Source: Aliikangiella coralliicola (GTDB lineage Bacteria > Pseudomonadota > Gammaproteobacteria > Enterobacterales > Kangiellaceae). Taken from it: 64,000 nucleotides of DNA. The stretch spans positions 62,001-126,000 of the forward strand of contig NZ_ML660166.1 of the NCBI RefSeq assembly GCF_007004725.1, given 5' to 3'. The notes under the pieces are model-generated. The model searched no databases. It was not told the origin of the DNA and saw only the letters and a list, made by a program, of their open reading frames with translations. Numbering within the stretch: position 1 is the stretch's first letter; every line of letters starts with the position of its first letter. The translations under genes and the position numbers were made by a program. This document shows positions 19,181 to 29,945 of this stretch, in pieces.

Positions 19181-19697
19181 TGTAATTTTTCCTCAACGAA
19201 TTCAAAAAGCTTGGTATTTAAACGGTTTTCTATCAAATAATATAGTCTGTCTATAAAAGAACATGTCTATAAAAAAGTTTGTCTACAAGAAGGTTTGATT
19301 AATACGTAATTGGTCACAAACCCCGGTAGTAGGGGTTTTCATTGTCTCGTGCTGTTATTACCAAAAAGTCCGATATACAATTCAAAATAGCAAAACGGTT
19401 AATATTCAGTAACGAATTCAGCCATTTATTCCCTTGCCATATCAGCCCAAATTATGCTTTTATAATCGGCTAATCGGCCCTCATGGGCTTGAATGGTCAT
19501 TCTGGGCCATAAACTGCGGGTCATAATCAGGATCATAAATTAAGTGCGTGTATCCGGTAGCTCTGAAATAAGCACGACCTGAAAGTAAAATAATAGGCTA
19601 AAGGCTTTTGCGCTTTAGCCAATCATCATTATTACACCAAATAATTATTACTTTACATCAAATAAATATTACTACAATAACCAGACGGGAAAATCCT
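19181..19697. promoter_or_regulatory. Divergent region QueF-like / M13 peptidase
   Basis: 517 bases between divergent genes. It holds three tandem 16-bp repeats (19248-19295) and a 7-bp hairpin AAACCCC/GGGGTTT with four T (19318-19339), readable as a weak plus-strand terminator or attenuator. I see no ORF with support and no riboswitch consensus. Confidence 0.45.
19248..19295. repeat. Three tandem 16-bp repeats
   Basis: TGTCTATAAAAGAACA, TGTCTATAAAAAAGTT and TGTCTACAAGAAGGTT follow one another without spacers, sharing TGTCTAYAARAA. They lie 68-115 bases upstream of the QueF-like start, so may be iterated regulator sites. Confidence 0.55.
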
Positions 19698-21785
19698 ATG
19701 AATAAAAAATTACTTGCCAGTGCTGTCTGTCTTGCGCTAGTGACAGCTTGTAGTCAACAAGACTCGGATAAGGCGGCGCAAACAGAAGTGAAGAAACCTG
19801 CTGCCGAAAAAAAAGTTGCTACTAAGACAACCTTAAAGTCAGGCATAGAACTCGCTAATTTGGATAAATCAGTCCGTCCACAGGATGATTTCTACCGGTA
19901 TGTTAATGGTTCTTGGTTAACGAATACAGAGATCCCCAGCGATAAATCTCGATATGGCTCGTTTACTGTGCTGCGAGACAAGTCACGTAAAGATGTGAAA
20001 GCAATCATTGAAGAAACAGCAAAACTCGAAAATGTTGAAAAAGGATCGGACGCACAGAAAGTTGGTGATCTGTATCGTAGCTACATGGATGTTAAGAAAT
20101 TAGACGAGCTCGGTGTCAGCCCTATTCTTCCTGAACTTGAAAAAATCGGCGGACTGCAAAACCATGATGACATTTCCGCCTATTTTGCAGAAACACAAAT
20201 GTTAAACAGCGACGCACCGTTTGGCTTTTTCGTCAACAACGACTCGAAAAACCCGACTAGCTATATCGTCTATCTGACTCAATCAGGATTGGGATTACCT
20301 GACAGAGAATATTACCTCAAGACTGACGAAAAATCGGTTTCGTTGCGCGATGCTTACCTTAAACACATTGAAAAAATGTTCCAATTAGCAGGCTCTAAAA
20401 CCGCCGAGCAAGACGCAAAAGCCGTGATGGCACTTGAAACTGAAATAGCTAAGTTACACTGGAACCGTGTTGACAGTCGCAATAGAGACAAGACCTACAA
20501 CAAAGTTGAAACAGCAAAACTTTCCGAGCTTTCAGGCGAGTTTAACTGGCAAGCTTACCTGACTCATGCCGGTATAAACGCTGAAAAAGAAATTATTGTC
20601 AGGCAACCCAGTTACATCGAAAACTTTTCCAAATTGTTTAAGGCGACTTCAGTCGACGACTGGAAACGCTACTTAAAATGGACACTCATTAACGCTGCAT
20701 CAGGCATTTTAAGCAGCGAGTTTGACCAAGCTAATTTTGCATTTTATGGAACGACATTAAATGGTACGCCAGAGCAGGAAGTCCGTTGGAAAAGAGCCGT
20801 AACTTCGGTTAATCAATTACTCGGTGAAGTTGTTGGTAAAATTTATGTTGAAAAGCATTTTAAACCAGAAGCAAAAGCACGCATGGTTCAGTTAGTCGAA
20901 AACTTGAGAGAAGCTTACCGAACGGCCATTATCGATCTCGATTGGATGGGTGAGGAGACTAAAAAGCAAGCATTGGATAAGCTAGCCAAATTTACCCCGA
21001 AAATTGGCTATCCTGACAAATGGCGCGATTATTCTGCGTTAGAAATTAGCGCTGATGATCTGGTTGGAAATTACAAGCGTGCTGCGCTTTTCGGTTATCA
21101 TCGCCAAATCAATAAACTTGGTAAGCCAATCGATAAAACAGAATGGTTTATGTCTCCCCAAACGGTTAACGCTTATTACAATCCAGTGATGAATGAAATC
21201 GTATTCCCAGCAGCCATTCTTCAACCACCATTTTTCAATATGGCAGCAGATGATGCTGTTAATTACGGCGGGATTGGCGGTGTGATTGGTCATGAAATGG
21301 GACATGGTTTTGATGACCAAGGATCAAAATCAGATGGTGACGGCGTCCTAAGAAATTGGTGGACAGATAAAGATCTGGAAGAATTTAAACTGCGCACCGG
21401 CAAGTTAGCCGCTCAATATAGTGCATTTGAACCGCTACCAGGTGAACATATAAATGGTGAATTAACTTTAGGCGAAAATATCGGTGATCTCGGTGGGCTA
21501 ACTATCGCACACAGAGCATATAAGCTTGCGTTGAAAGATAAAGCAGCACCAGAAATTGACGGCTTTAGCGGCGAGCAGCGATTTTTTATGGGTTGGGCGC
21601 AAGTTTGGGCGTACAAATATCGTGATGAAGCGATGAGCAATCAAATCAAAACAGGCCCCCACTCTCCTGCTAATTTTAGAGGAAACGGTCCTTTGATGAA
21701 TATGCCTGAGTTTGTTAAAGCTTACGATGTTAAAGCAACCGACGGAATGTATCGCAAGCCTGAAGATAGAGTCAAAATCTGGTAA
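19698..21785 (+). CDS. pepO: M13 family zinc metallopeptidase, lipoprotein
   Basis: A 695-residue neprilysin-like peptidase of the PepO type. A lipoprotein signal (MNKKLLASAVCLALVTACSQ, lipobox VTAC) is followed by a charged linker. The M13 N-terminal domain starts RPQDDFYRYVNGSWL, and the catalytic part has VIGHEMGHGFDDQGS (HExxH zinc site) and GENIGDLGGL (third zinc ligand Glu and Asp). Such enzymes cut oligopeptides, here probably in the periplasm. The end is VKIW rather than the CxxW usual in animal relatives. The start is the ATG at 19698, because upstream frame extensions would bury the signal peptide. A terminator follows at 21818-21846. Confidence 0.95.
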   Translation: MNKKLLASAVCLALVTACSQQDSDKAAQTEVKKPAAEKKVATKTTLKSGIELANLDKSVRPQDDFYRYVNGSWLTNTEIPSDKSRYGSFTVLRDKSRKDVKAIIEETAKLENVEKGSDAQKVGDLYRSYMDVKKLDELGVSPILPELEKIGGLQNHDDISAYFAETQMLNSDAPFGFFVNNDSKNPTSYIVYLTQSGLGLPDREYYLKTDEKSVSLRDAYLKHIEKMFQLAGSKTAEQDAKAVMALETEIAKLHWNRVDSRNRDKTYNKVETAKLSELSGEFNWQAYLTHAGINAEKEIIVRQPSYIENFSKLFKATSVDDWKRYLKWTLINAASGILSSEFDQANFAFYGTTLNGTPEQEVRWKRAVTSVNQLLGEVVGKIYVEKHFKPEAKARMVQLVENLREAYRTAIIDLDWMGEETKKQALDKLAKFTPKIGYPDKWRDYSALEISADDLVGNYKRAALFGYHRQINKLGKPIDKTEWFMSPQTVNAYYNPVMNEIVFPAAILQPPFFNMAADDAVNYGGIGGVIGHEMGHGFDDQGSKSDGDGVLRNWWTDKDLEEFKLRTGKLAAQYSAFEPLPGEHINGELTLGENIGDLGGLTIAHRAYKLALKDKAAPEIDGFSGEQRFFMGWAQVWAYKYRDEAMSNQIKTGPHSPANFRGNGPLMNMPEFVKAYDVKATDGMYRKPEDRVKIW

Positions 21786-21817
21786 TCAGATTCTATTCAA
21801 CCGAGATTTCTCGACAC

Positions 21818-21846
21818 AAAAAAAGGAAGCGTAGCTTCCTTTTTTT
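21818..21846. terminator. Bidirectional rho-independent terminator
   Basis: AAAAAAAGGAAGC and GCTTCCTTTTTTT form a 13-bp stem with a 3-base loop, flanked by A and T runs. It sits between the convergent pepO and deaD genes and can serve both strands. Confidence 0.88.
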
Positions 21847-21883
21847 AAACCCAAATAAGATTACTGATAATTTGTAGAATAAG

Positions 21884-21903
21884 TAACCCCAGCTCGGGAT
21901 AAG
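21884..21903. repeat. Dispersed 20-bp repeat, copy 2
   Basis: TAACCCCAGCTCGGGATAAG, the reverse complement of the 5063-5082 element with one mismatch. It lies 30 bases beyond the 3' end of deaD. Confidence 0.6.
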
Positions 21904-21932
21904 CAGTTTTCACTACTCTTCATTTCTCTTTA

Positions 21933-23813
21933 TCATTTGTCGCGCTTACGAGATTTTCGCTCGCCTTTTTTACGGTCTTTTCGATCACCTCTTTTATGAC
22001 TGTCCTTCGCTTCTTTGCTTTTATTTTTACCTGATAATTTATCCAGAGAAAACTCTTTTGCTCGAGTTAGATTCATTGCAATACCGCAAACACGAACTTT
22101 CTTTAAATGGGCCAAGCTTTCCTTCGGCATTCCTTCCGGGAGATCAACCGTGGTAAATTCATCGTAAATCTTAATATGGCCAATATATTTGCTTTCAACA
22201 TTGACTTCGTTAGCAATTGCTCCAACGACGTTGGCAGGTTTAATACCATTCTGAAAGCCAACCATCAGCACAAAGCGTTCCATGTCGATATCGGGAAAGT
22301 TTTCCAGACGCTCAGCCTTTTTCGAAAAATCTTTACCGGAGCGACTAAATTGTTCTTTTCCTTTTCTTTTATTTTTTCTTTCTCTTCCGTAATTATCGGC
22401 GTTATCTCTCGACCTTCTATCCTCTCTCGGTGAAGGTAAATCTTCCAACAACAATGGCGTCTTATCGTGCGCTAAACTTGCCAGAGCTGCAGCGACATGT
22501 AATCCGGTTTGATTGGTTTCATATTGATAGGCTTCTAGAATTTCAAGATAAGGCTGCAGTTCGCCAGACTCAATTTTTTCCGTAATTTTTAACTTAAATT
22601 TTTCTACCCGTTGATCATTAATGGTATCGGTAGATGGAAGCCCGATGCGCTGAACTTTTGTGCCAGTCACTCGTTCAATCAAAGAGAGCATTCGTCTTTC
22701 GCGCGGTGTCACAAATAAAATTGCAGTGCCTTCTCTCCCTGCTCTTCCAGTGCGGCCAATTCGATGCACATAAGACTCTACATCTTGTGTAATATCATAA
22801 TTAATTACATGAGAAATTCGCTGTACATCCAGGCCGCGCGCAGCGACATCAGTGGCAATTAATATATCCAGCTTCCCTCTTTTCAAGTGTTCAATGGTTT
22901 GCTCACGAGCTGATTGCTGCATATCACCATTAATCGCAGCGCTGGCATATCCACGTGCATTGAGTTTATCCGCAAGTTCAACGGTCGCAGTTTTGGTTCT
23001 TGCAAAAATAATCACTGCGTCGGTTTCTTCAACTTCTAATATTCGTGTTAGTGCATCTAATTTATGATTATTGGAAACTGACAGGTATTGCTGCTTGATG
23101 GTAACTGCTGTCGTCGTTTTTGTTTTAATTTTTATTTCTTTTGGCTGAGTCAAAAAACGATCGGCAACTCGTCTAATTTCTTTAGGCATAGTGGCAGAAA
23201 ACAATGCGATTTGCCGATTTTCAGGCGTTTGTTCCAAGATCCACTCAACGTCTTCCAAAAAGCCCATACGCAACATTTCATCTGCTTCATCTAACACCAG
23301 CGTATGCATCGCATCCCAGACTAATTTACCGCGGCGCATATGGTCCATAATGCGACCAGGAGTACCGACAATGACTTGAGCACCACGTTTTAATTGTCTC
23401 AGCTGCTGCGACATGGATTGGCCGCCATATACAGGAAGTACCTGAAACCCAGGTAAGTACCTCGAATAGGTTTTAAAGGCTTCGGCTACTTGAATTGCTA
23501 GTTCACGCGTCGGAGCAAGAACTAATGCCTGTGGTTTAGAATTACTCAAGTCGATTTTAGCTAACAACGGCAAAGCAAACGCAGCTGTTTTACCAGTTCC
23601 TGTTTGTGCCTGACCAATAAGATCAACTCCGCTTTGAAGCACTGGAATACTGGCTGATTGAATTGGCGATGGCCTTTCATAACCAATTTCGGTTAACACT
23701 TTTAAGATTTTTTCCGGTAATGATAACTCACTAAATGTAATGCCATCTGCTGCTGTATTTTTTTCTGGCTTAGGCGCGGCGTCAGACTGAGACGTGGTAT
23801 CGGATTGAGACAT
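21933..23813 (-). CDS. deaD: DEAD-box ATP-dependent RNA helicase DeaD/CsdA
   Basis: A 626-residue helicase with motif Q (TEIGYERPSPIQ), Walker A (AQTGTGKT), DEAD (LVLDEADEM), SAT, and the C-terminal helicase motifs through HRIGRTGRAG. A long C-terminal region follows. It includes the DbpA/CsdA-type RNA-binding fold (about residues 490-565, with NVVGAIANEV and YIGHIKIYDEFTTVDLPEGM) and a Lys/Arg-rich tail. DeaD unwinds rRNA and mRNA in ribosome assembly and in the cold. The start ATG has AGGAAG five bases upstream. It is monocistronic. Confidence 0.96.
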   Translation of the reverse strand: MSQSDTTSQSDAAPKPEKNTAADGITFSELSLPEKILKVLTEIGYERPSPIQSASIPVLQSGVDLIGQAQTGTGKTAAFALPLLAKIDLSNSKPQALVLAPTRELAIQVAEAFKTYSRYLPGFQVLPVYGGQSMSQQLRQLKRGAQVIVGTPGRIMDHMRRGKLVWDAMHTLVLDEADEMLRMGFLEDVEWILEQTPENRQIALFSATMPKEIRRVADRFLTQPKEIKIKTKTTTAVTIKQQYLSVSNNHKLDALTRILEVEETDAVIIFARTKTATVELADKLNARGYASAAINGDMQQSAREQTIEHLKRGKLDILIATDVAARGLDVQRISHVINYDITQDVESYVHRIGRTGRAGREGTAILFVTPRERRMLSLIERVTGTKVQRIGLPSTDTINDQRVEKFKLKITEKIESGELQPYLEILEAYQYETNQTGLHVAAALASLAHDKTPLLLEDLPSPREDRRSRDNADNYGRERKNKRKGKEQFSRSGKDFSKKAERLENFPDIDMERFVLMVGFQNGIKPANVVGAIANEVNVESKYIGHIKIYDEFTTVDLPEGMPKESLAHLKKVRVCGIAMNLTRAKEFSLDKLSGKNKSKEAKDSHKRGDRKDRKKGERKSRKRDK

Positions 23814-23879
23814 GAAGACTTCCTGAGATTAGGTCGATGACTAATTATAGTCAAACAATTTGTAAACTGTTATAAACAA

Positions 23880-23908
23880 AAAGCTCCCGCAATATTTGCG
23901 GGAGCTTT
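23880..23908 (-). terminator. Rho-independent terminator after secF
   Basis: On the minus strand, AAAGCTCCCGCAA and TTGCGGGAGCTTT pair over 13 bp with a 3-base loop and are followed by TTGTTT. It lies 26 bases after the secF stop and ends the secDF transcript. Confidence 0.9.
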
Positions 23909-23933
23909 CAAAAGATAAGAGAAGAAAGATAAA

Positions 23934-24875
23934 TTACATTAAAGCTTCTTGATCGGCGCCTTCTTTTTCAACTTCTGGCGGCATCAGATCTTCTTTACAT
24001 ATGCCGAGGGCAAGAGCAACATTACTAGCAACATAAATAGAAGAGTAGGTTCCCACTAATACCCCCATTATTAACGCAGTTGCGAAACCGTGTATGGTGG
24101 CCCCCCCAAGGAAAAATAACGCAAGGAGTACTAGCATCGTTGTAATCGAGGTCATAATTGTACGTGAGAGCGTCTGGTTTAACGAAATGTTAACAACCTT
24201 TGAAGAATCTTGCTTTCTGAGTTTTAAGAAATTCTCACGAATACGGTCAAATACAACAATCGTATCATTAAGGGAGTAACCAATAACCGCCAAAACTGCT
24301 GCTAATACTGTTAGATCGAATTCCATTTGAATAAGAGAAAACAGTCCAACAGTTATCAACACGTCATGGGCAAGTGCCGCCACCGAGCCTAACGCAAATT
24401 TCCACTCAAATCGCAATGAAACGTAAATTAAAATACCGATGAGCGCTACGATAATGGCAAGGCCACCTTGCTCAGTTAACTCCTCACCGACGCTAGCACC
24501 AACAAACTCGATTCGATGCATCTCGACGTCTGCTGAGCCTTTCTTTAACACTGCGTGAACTTCATTACCAATTTTGCTGGAATCTTTTCCTTCGACCGGT
24601 GCAAGACGAATAATAACGTCGCGAGCGGTACCAAAATTTTGCACCATTATTTTGCTAAATCCAGCAGCATTAAGATCCGATTTTATCTTGTTAATATCAG
24701 CATCTGACTGATAACCAACCTCTATCAAAGTTCCACCAGTAAAGTCCAAACCAAAATTTAAGCCTTTGGTTGAAACAGTCACAATAGAGGCAATCATCAA
24801 CAACACCGAAAATACTGCTGCTATTTTTTTAAATTTAATAAAGTCAATGTTCAGATTTGATTTAAGTATTTTCAT
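23934..24875 (-). CDS. secF: Protein translocase subunit SecF
   Basis: A 313-residue inner-membrane protein of six predicted segments. It has the SecF signatures GLDFTGGTLIEV in the first periplasmic loop and the RND-type sequence GYSLNDTIVVFDRIREN. With SecD it uses the proton gradient to help complete export through SecYEG. It starts 15 bases after the secD stop, typical of coupled expression, and ends at a strong terminator. The length matches the family. Confidence 0.97.
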   Translation of the reverse strand: MKILKSNLNIDFIKFKKIAAVFSVLLMIASIVTVSTKGLNFGLDFTGGTLIEVGYQSDADINKIKSDLNAAGFSKIMVQNFGTARDVIIRLAPVEGKDSSKIGNEVHAVLKKGSADVEMHRIEFVGASVGEELTEQGGLAIIVALIGILIYVSLRFEWKFALGSVAALAHDVLITVGLFSLIQMEFDLTVLAAVLAVIGYSLNDTIVVFDRIRENFLKLRKQDSSKVVNISLNQTLSRTIMTSITTMLVLLALFFLGGATIHGFATALIMGVLVGTYSSIYVASNVALALGICKEDLMPPEVEKEGADQEALM

Positions 24876-24890
24876 AATCTTGCCCGCGCC

Positions 24891-26780
24891 CTATATAGAA
24901 ATCTTATTTAAAGCTTTGCCACCGTACATTAAATTAACGATTGCTCGACTACCGACAATAGCGGTAAACATAGACGTTAAAATACCGATGAACAAAGTAA
25001 CCGCGAAACCTGCAACAGGACCCGTGCCAATTCCGAAAAGTACCAGCGCCGCAATTAATGTTGTCACGTTCGCATCAGCGATGGTTGAAAATGCTTTGTC
25101 GTATCCATTATAAATTGCCTGTGCAGGGTTGGTTCCCTCTTTTAATTCTTCACGGATACGTTCAAATATCAGCACATTTGCGTCAACAGCCATACCAACG
25201 GTTAAAACGATACCGGCAATACCTGGTAACGTCAGCACTGCCCCAGGAACAAGCGACATTATTGCAATAATGAATACCATGTTACTCACAAGTGCAATGT
25301 TGGCAACGATTCCGAACGCGCGGTAATAAATCAACATAAAAATAAGGACTGCAACAAACCCGACTAAAATCGAAGTTTTACCTAATTCAATATTTTGTTG
25401 ACCAAGACTTGGACCGATAGTCCTTTCTTCTACAATATAAATTGGCGCAATTAAAGAACCGGAGCGAAGAACTAACGCTAAATCATGAGCTTCGGTCGGT
25501 GTAAACTGGCCGGTAATTCTAAAGCTGCTACCTAAAGCGCTCTGGATATTTGGGGCACTCGCCACCTCTTTTTCTTCATAAGTCGAAACTAATTTTTGTT
25601 CGCCATCGACTTCTTCGTAAACCCCTTTGGTTTCAATCATAACGATGGCCATCGGCTTACCAACATTTTTAGACGTGGTCGCCAGCATTTTACTGCCGCC
25701 TTCGCTATCGAGTTTGACATTAATTTGAGGTAAACCACGCTCGTCAAATCCAACCGTTGCGTCGGTTAAATGCGTCCCGTCAACGATTACAGATTTGCGA
25801 ACCGCAATATTTTGCTTACCTCTTTCCATGATAATTTCAGAACCCGCCGGCGCTCGCTTTGGGTTATAGCCCGCAGACTCATTAACTAATCTGAATTGCA
25901 AAGTTGCTGTTTTACCAATGATCTCTTTAGCTCTGGTAGAATCTTGCAAACCAGGCAATTGAATGAGTATTCGGTCGCTACCTTGTTGCTGAATAAGCGG
26001 CTCGGCCACACCTAACTCATTAATTCTGTTACGTAAAGTGGCGATATTTTGCTTGATTGCATAGTCTTTAATTTCTTTGATTTTGGTTGGCGTTAACGCG
26101 GCAACAATTTCAAATAGATTTCCTACTTCGCGAGTTCGGGTAGTCAATTCCGCGAAATTCTGACGAAATACAGATTCCGCCTTATCTCTTAATTCTTCGC
26201 TTCTGAACTTAGCAATCAAACCTAAATCTTTTGCCCGGGTGACAGATGCGTATCGCACTTTATCTTCTCGCAGTCTTGTCTTGATATCACTGATATACTG
26301 TTCTTCTCTCGTTTTCAGTGCTGACTCCATATCTACTTCCATCAAGAAGTGAATACCGCCACGCAAATCAAGACCTAGCTTTAACGGAGCTCCACCCAAT
26401 CCTTTTAACCATTCTGGTGTCGCCGGCGCAAAGTTTGGCGCTACCACAAACCTTCCTTTATCTTTCACAAACTCCTTGATGATATCTCTAGCGCTCAACT
26501 GGTCTTCAGAACTGTTCAAACGAACCAGGACTTTTCCTTCTTCATTAGACGATGCTTTAATAGTGATACCTTTATCTGCTAGCTCCTGCTGCATTTCCTT
26601 AAAAAGGTCATCGGTTACGGCTACGCCTTTTTCGCCAGTCACCTGAACAGCGAAATCTTCACCATAAATATTCGGTAGCGCATACAGAATCATTAAAGAT
26701 AATAGGACAACCAATAACCCGTACACCCACTTTGGATAGGTGTTAATTGGTCTCATGTGAGTTTGGTTTGAAAACATCAT
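24891..26780 (-). CDS. secD: Protein translocase subunit SecD
   Basis: A 629-residue protein. One N-terminal membrane segment is followed by YALPNIYGEDFAVQVTG, the large periplasmic P1 domain, LGLDLRGGIHFLMEV and GLQDSTRAKEIIGKTATLQFRLV. Five C-terminal segments follow, with VGMAVDANVLIFERIREEL. It works with SecF and YajC. The start may be the first of two adjacent ATGs (26780); a later Met at residue 9 has no ribosome-binding site. A terminator-like hairpin sits between yajC and secD (26833-26859), so part of its expression may be attenuated or come from its own promoter. Confidence 0.97.
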   Translation of the reverse strand: MMFSNQTHMRPINTYPKWVYGLLVVLLSLMILYALPNIYGEDFAVQVTGEKGVAVTDDLFKEMQQELADKGITIKASSNEEGKVLVRLNSSEDQLSARDIIKEFVKDKGRFVVAPNFAPATPEWLKGLGGAPLKLGLDLRGGIHFLMEVDMESALKTREEQYISDIKTRLREDKVRYASVTRAKDLGLIAKFRSEELRDKAESVFRQNFAELTTRTREVGNLFEIVAALTPTKIKEIKDYAIKQNIATLRNRINELGVAEPLIQQQGSDRILIQLPGLQDSTRAKEIIGKTATLQFRLVNESAGYNPKRAPAGSEIIMERGKQNIAVRKSVIVDGTHLTDATVGFDERGLPQINVKLDSEGGSKMLATTSKNVGKPMAIVMIETKGVYEEVDGEQKLVSTYEEKEVASAPNIQSALGSSFRITGQFTPTEAHDLALVLRSGSLIAPIYIVEERTIGPSLGQQNIELGKTSILVGFVAVLIFMLIYYRAFGIVANIALVSNMVFIIAIMSLVPGAVLTLPGIAGIVLTVGMAVDANVLIFERIREELKEGTNPAQAIYNGYDKAFSTIADANVTTLIAALVLFGIGTGPVAGFAVTLFIGILTSMFTAIVGSRAIVNLMYGGKALNKISI

Positions 26781-26832
26781 GTGAAAGCTCTTGTTTTAAA
26801 TACTGCTTGTTAAAATACAGCCTGTTCTTATA

Positions 26833-26859
26833 GAAAAAGCCCGCAATAATGCGAGCTTT
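26833..26859 (-). terminator. Terminator-like hairpin between yajC and secD
   Basis: On the minus strand, AAAGCTCGCA and TGCGGGCTTT pair over 10 bp (one G-U) with a short loop, followed by TTTTC. It lies in the 84-base yajC-secD gap and could reduce read-through. Confidence 0.8.
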
Positions 26860-26864
26860 GATCA

Positions 26865-27191
26865 TTATTCATTAACTGCTTTTATCGTTCCCTTTGGCAA
26901 ACTGGCAGTGATTGAGTGCTTTTGAAACTTCATTTCGACGCCTTTATCGACATTAAGAACAATAAAGCTATCGGTAATTTTGGTCACTTTGCCGAGTATA
27001 CCTCCGCTGGTTACCACTTCATCGCCTTTCTGAATGGCTTCAAGCATATTTTTATGCTCTTTCTGGCGCTTACTCTGTGGGCGAATCAGCAAGAAATAAA
27101 ACACGACCGCAAACAAAACCATCATGATTAGTGAACTATATCCGCTTGCACCACCCGACGCTGGTGCTGCCATCGCATTACTTATAAACAT
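26865..27191 (-). CDS. yajC: Sec translocase accessory subunit YajC
   Basis: A 108-residue single-pass protein. It has a short N-terminal segment, a membrane helix (SLIMMVLFAVVFYFLLIRPQ), and the signature RPQSKRQKEHKNMLEAIQKGDEVVTSGGI with a soluble KOW-like domain. YajC associates with SecDF. The ATG has GGGGA five bases upstream. It lies 109 bases downstream of tgt in the conserved queA-tgt-yajC-secD-secF order. Confidence 0.97.
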   Translation of the reverse strand: MFISNAMAAPASGGASGYSSLIMMVLFAVVFYFLLIRPQSKRQKEHKNMLEAIQKGDEVVTSGGILGKVTKITDSFIVLNVDKGVEMKFQKHSITASLPKGTIKAVNE

Positions 27192-27300
27192 TTCGTTCCC
27201 CTACTATTCTCTATTAAAATCAAAATCTGCAATAGTCAATTGCTGTTGAATCAACTGCTAGCCCATTGAACCCACTAACAACATATAGCATCAATGGCGC

Positions 27301-28581
<1,281 letters not shown>

Positions 28582-29691
28582 TTACTTTGTTTCTTTTTCT
28601 GAATCTTCTGTATTTTGAATAAACATGGCATCGCCATAACTAAAAAAGCGGTAAGCTCTTTCAACTGCTTTATTATATGCGTCCAAAATAAATTCTCGCC
28701 CAGCAAAGGCGCTCACCAACATTAATAAGGTTGATTCAGACAAATGGAAATTGGTTACCAGGGCGTCCACCGATTTGAATTGATAACCCGGATAAATGAA
28801 AATATCAGTTTCACCACAACAGGATTCCAATTGACCTTTTTGCGATGCGGACTCCAGGCAACGCACTGAAGTTGTTCCTACGGCAATAACGCGCCCTCCG
28901 TTACGGCGAGTGCGTGAAACCAACTCAACCACAGATTCTGGCACTTCAAACCACTCTGAATGCATTTGATGTTCGAGAATATTATCAACTCTTATCGGTG
29001 AGAAAGTGCCGGCGCCCACATGTAATGTCACGAAGTCAGTCTCAACACCTTTATCATTAATTTTCTTGAGTAAAGCTTCATCAAAGTGCAGTCCTGCCGT
29101 TGGTGCAGCTACCGCGCCCTGTTTCTCAGCGTAAACAGTCTGGTACCGCTGCTTGTCCAGTGCTTCTGTTTCGCGGCGAATATAAGGCGGTAGCGGCGTG
29201 CTCCCGTAGCGTTCGACCAGCTCTAACAATGGTTCATCGGTTTGACTTTCCAGTTTGAAAAAAGCACCTTCACGGCCCACGACCACTAACCGGAAATCAT
29301 CAGCCAAGATTATCTCCGCGCCTGGTTTAGGCGCATTACTTGCTCTTAATTGCGCAATGCAAACATCTTTATTCGATAAATCATCTTGTCCTGGAATATG
29401 AGCATCTTTTTTAACACTTTCATACCGGCGCGGAATAATTCGTTCAATCAGCACTTCTACTTTACCACCGGTTTCTCTGCTCCCCTGGAGGCGCGCTGGA
29501 ATCACCTTAGTATTGTTAAATATCAGACAGTCGTTGGGTTGTAAAAAATCAACTAAATTAAAAAAGTGGTGGTCGCCAACTGTCTGGGTCTTTGGATCAA
29601 TGACCATCAGTCGGCTATCGGTGCGATTTTCGCTCGGCTGGTTCGCGATCAATGAGTCTGGAAGCTGAAATTGGAAATCTTGTTTACGCAT
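28582..29691 (-). CDS. queA: S-adenosylmethionine:tRNA ribosyltransferase-isomerase
   Basis: A 369-residue protein. The QueA hallmarks are DFQFQLPDSLIANQP at the N-terminus, DCLIFNNTKVIPARLQG, AAPTAGLHFDEALL and VGAGTFSPIRVDN. It transfers the ribosyl part of SAM onto preQ1 in tRNA to make epoxyqueuosine. It is first in the queA-tgt-yajC-secD-secF block, with a 162-base gap to tgt. The ATG matches the family start, although no clear ribosome-binding site is visible. Confidence 0.97.
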   Translation of the reverse strand: MRKQDFQFQLPDSLIANQPSENRTDSRLMVIDPKTQTVGDHHFFNLVDFLQPNDCLIFNNTKVIPARLQGSRETGGKVEVLIERIIPRRYESVKKDAHIPGQDDLSNKDVCIAQLRASNAPKPGAEIILADDFRLVVVGREGAFFKLESQTDEPLLELVERYGSTPLPPYIRRETEALDKQRYQTVYAEKQGAVAAPTAGLHFDEALLKKINDKGVETDFVTLHVGAGTFSPIRVDNILEHQMHSEWFEVPESVVELVSRTRRNGGRVIAVGTTSVRCLESASQKGQLESCCGETDIFIYPGYQFKSVDALVTNFHLSESTLLMLVSAFAGREFILDAYNKAVERAYRFFSYGDAMFIQNTEDSEKETK

Positions 29692-29945
29692 ATCGAGTTT
29701 GAATTGCAGAGTGTAATAAGTGCCAGTGAAAAATTTTGACCTTCATACTCAAATCATGAATACCTGAACTTGAAAAACCATGTTTGGAAGTTGGAAGCCA
29801 AATATATAACACTACAAATGAGCGGCGATGGATTTTAGCAGAAAATTGGCACTGAGTATTACTAATTTAGGGAAAGAATCGCATATTTTATGGTCTTACA
29901 GATTAGTGTATGATGACACTATCACTGACCAATACAACAAATCAT

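Noticed and set aside
19181-19330. preQ1 riboswitch upstream of the QueF-like gene
   Set aside because: I looked for the preQ1 aptamer pattern on the minus strand and saw none, only the tandem repeats.
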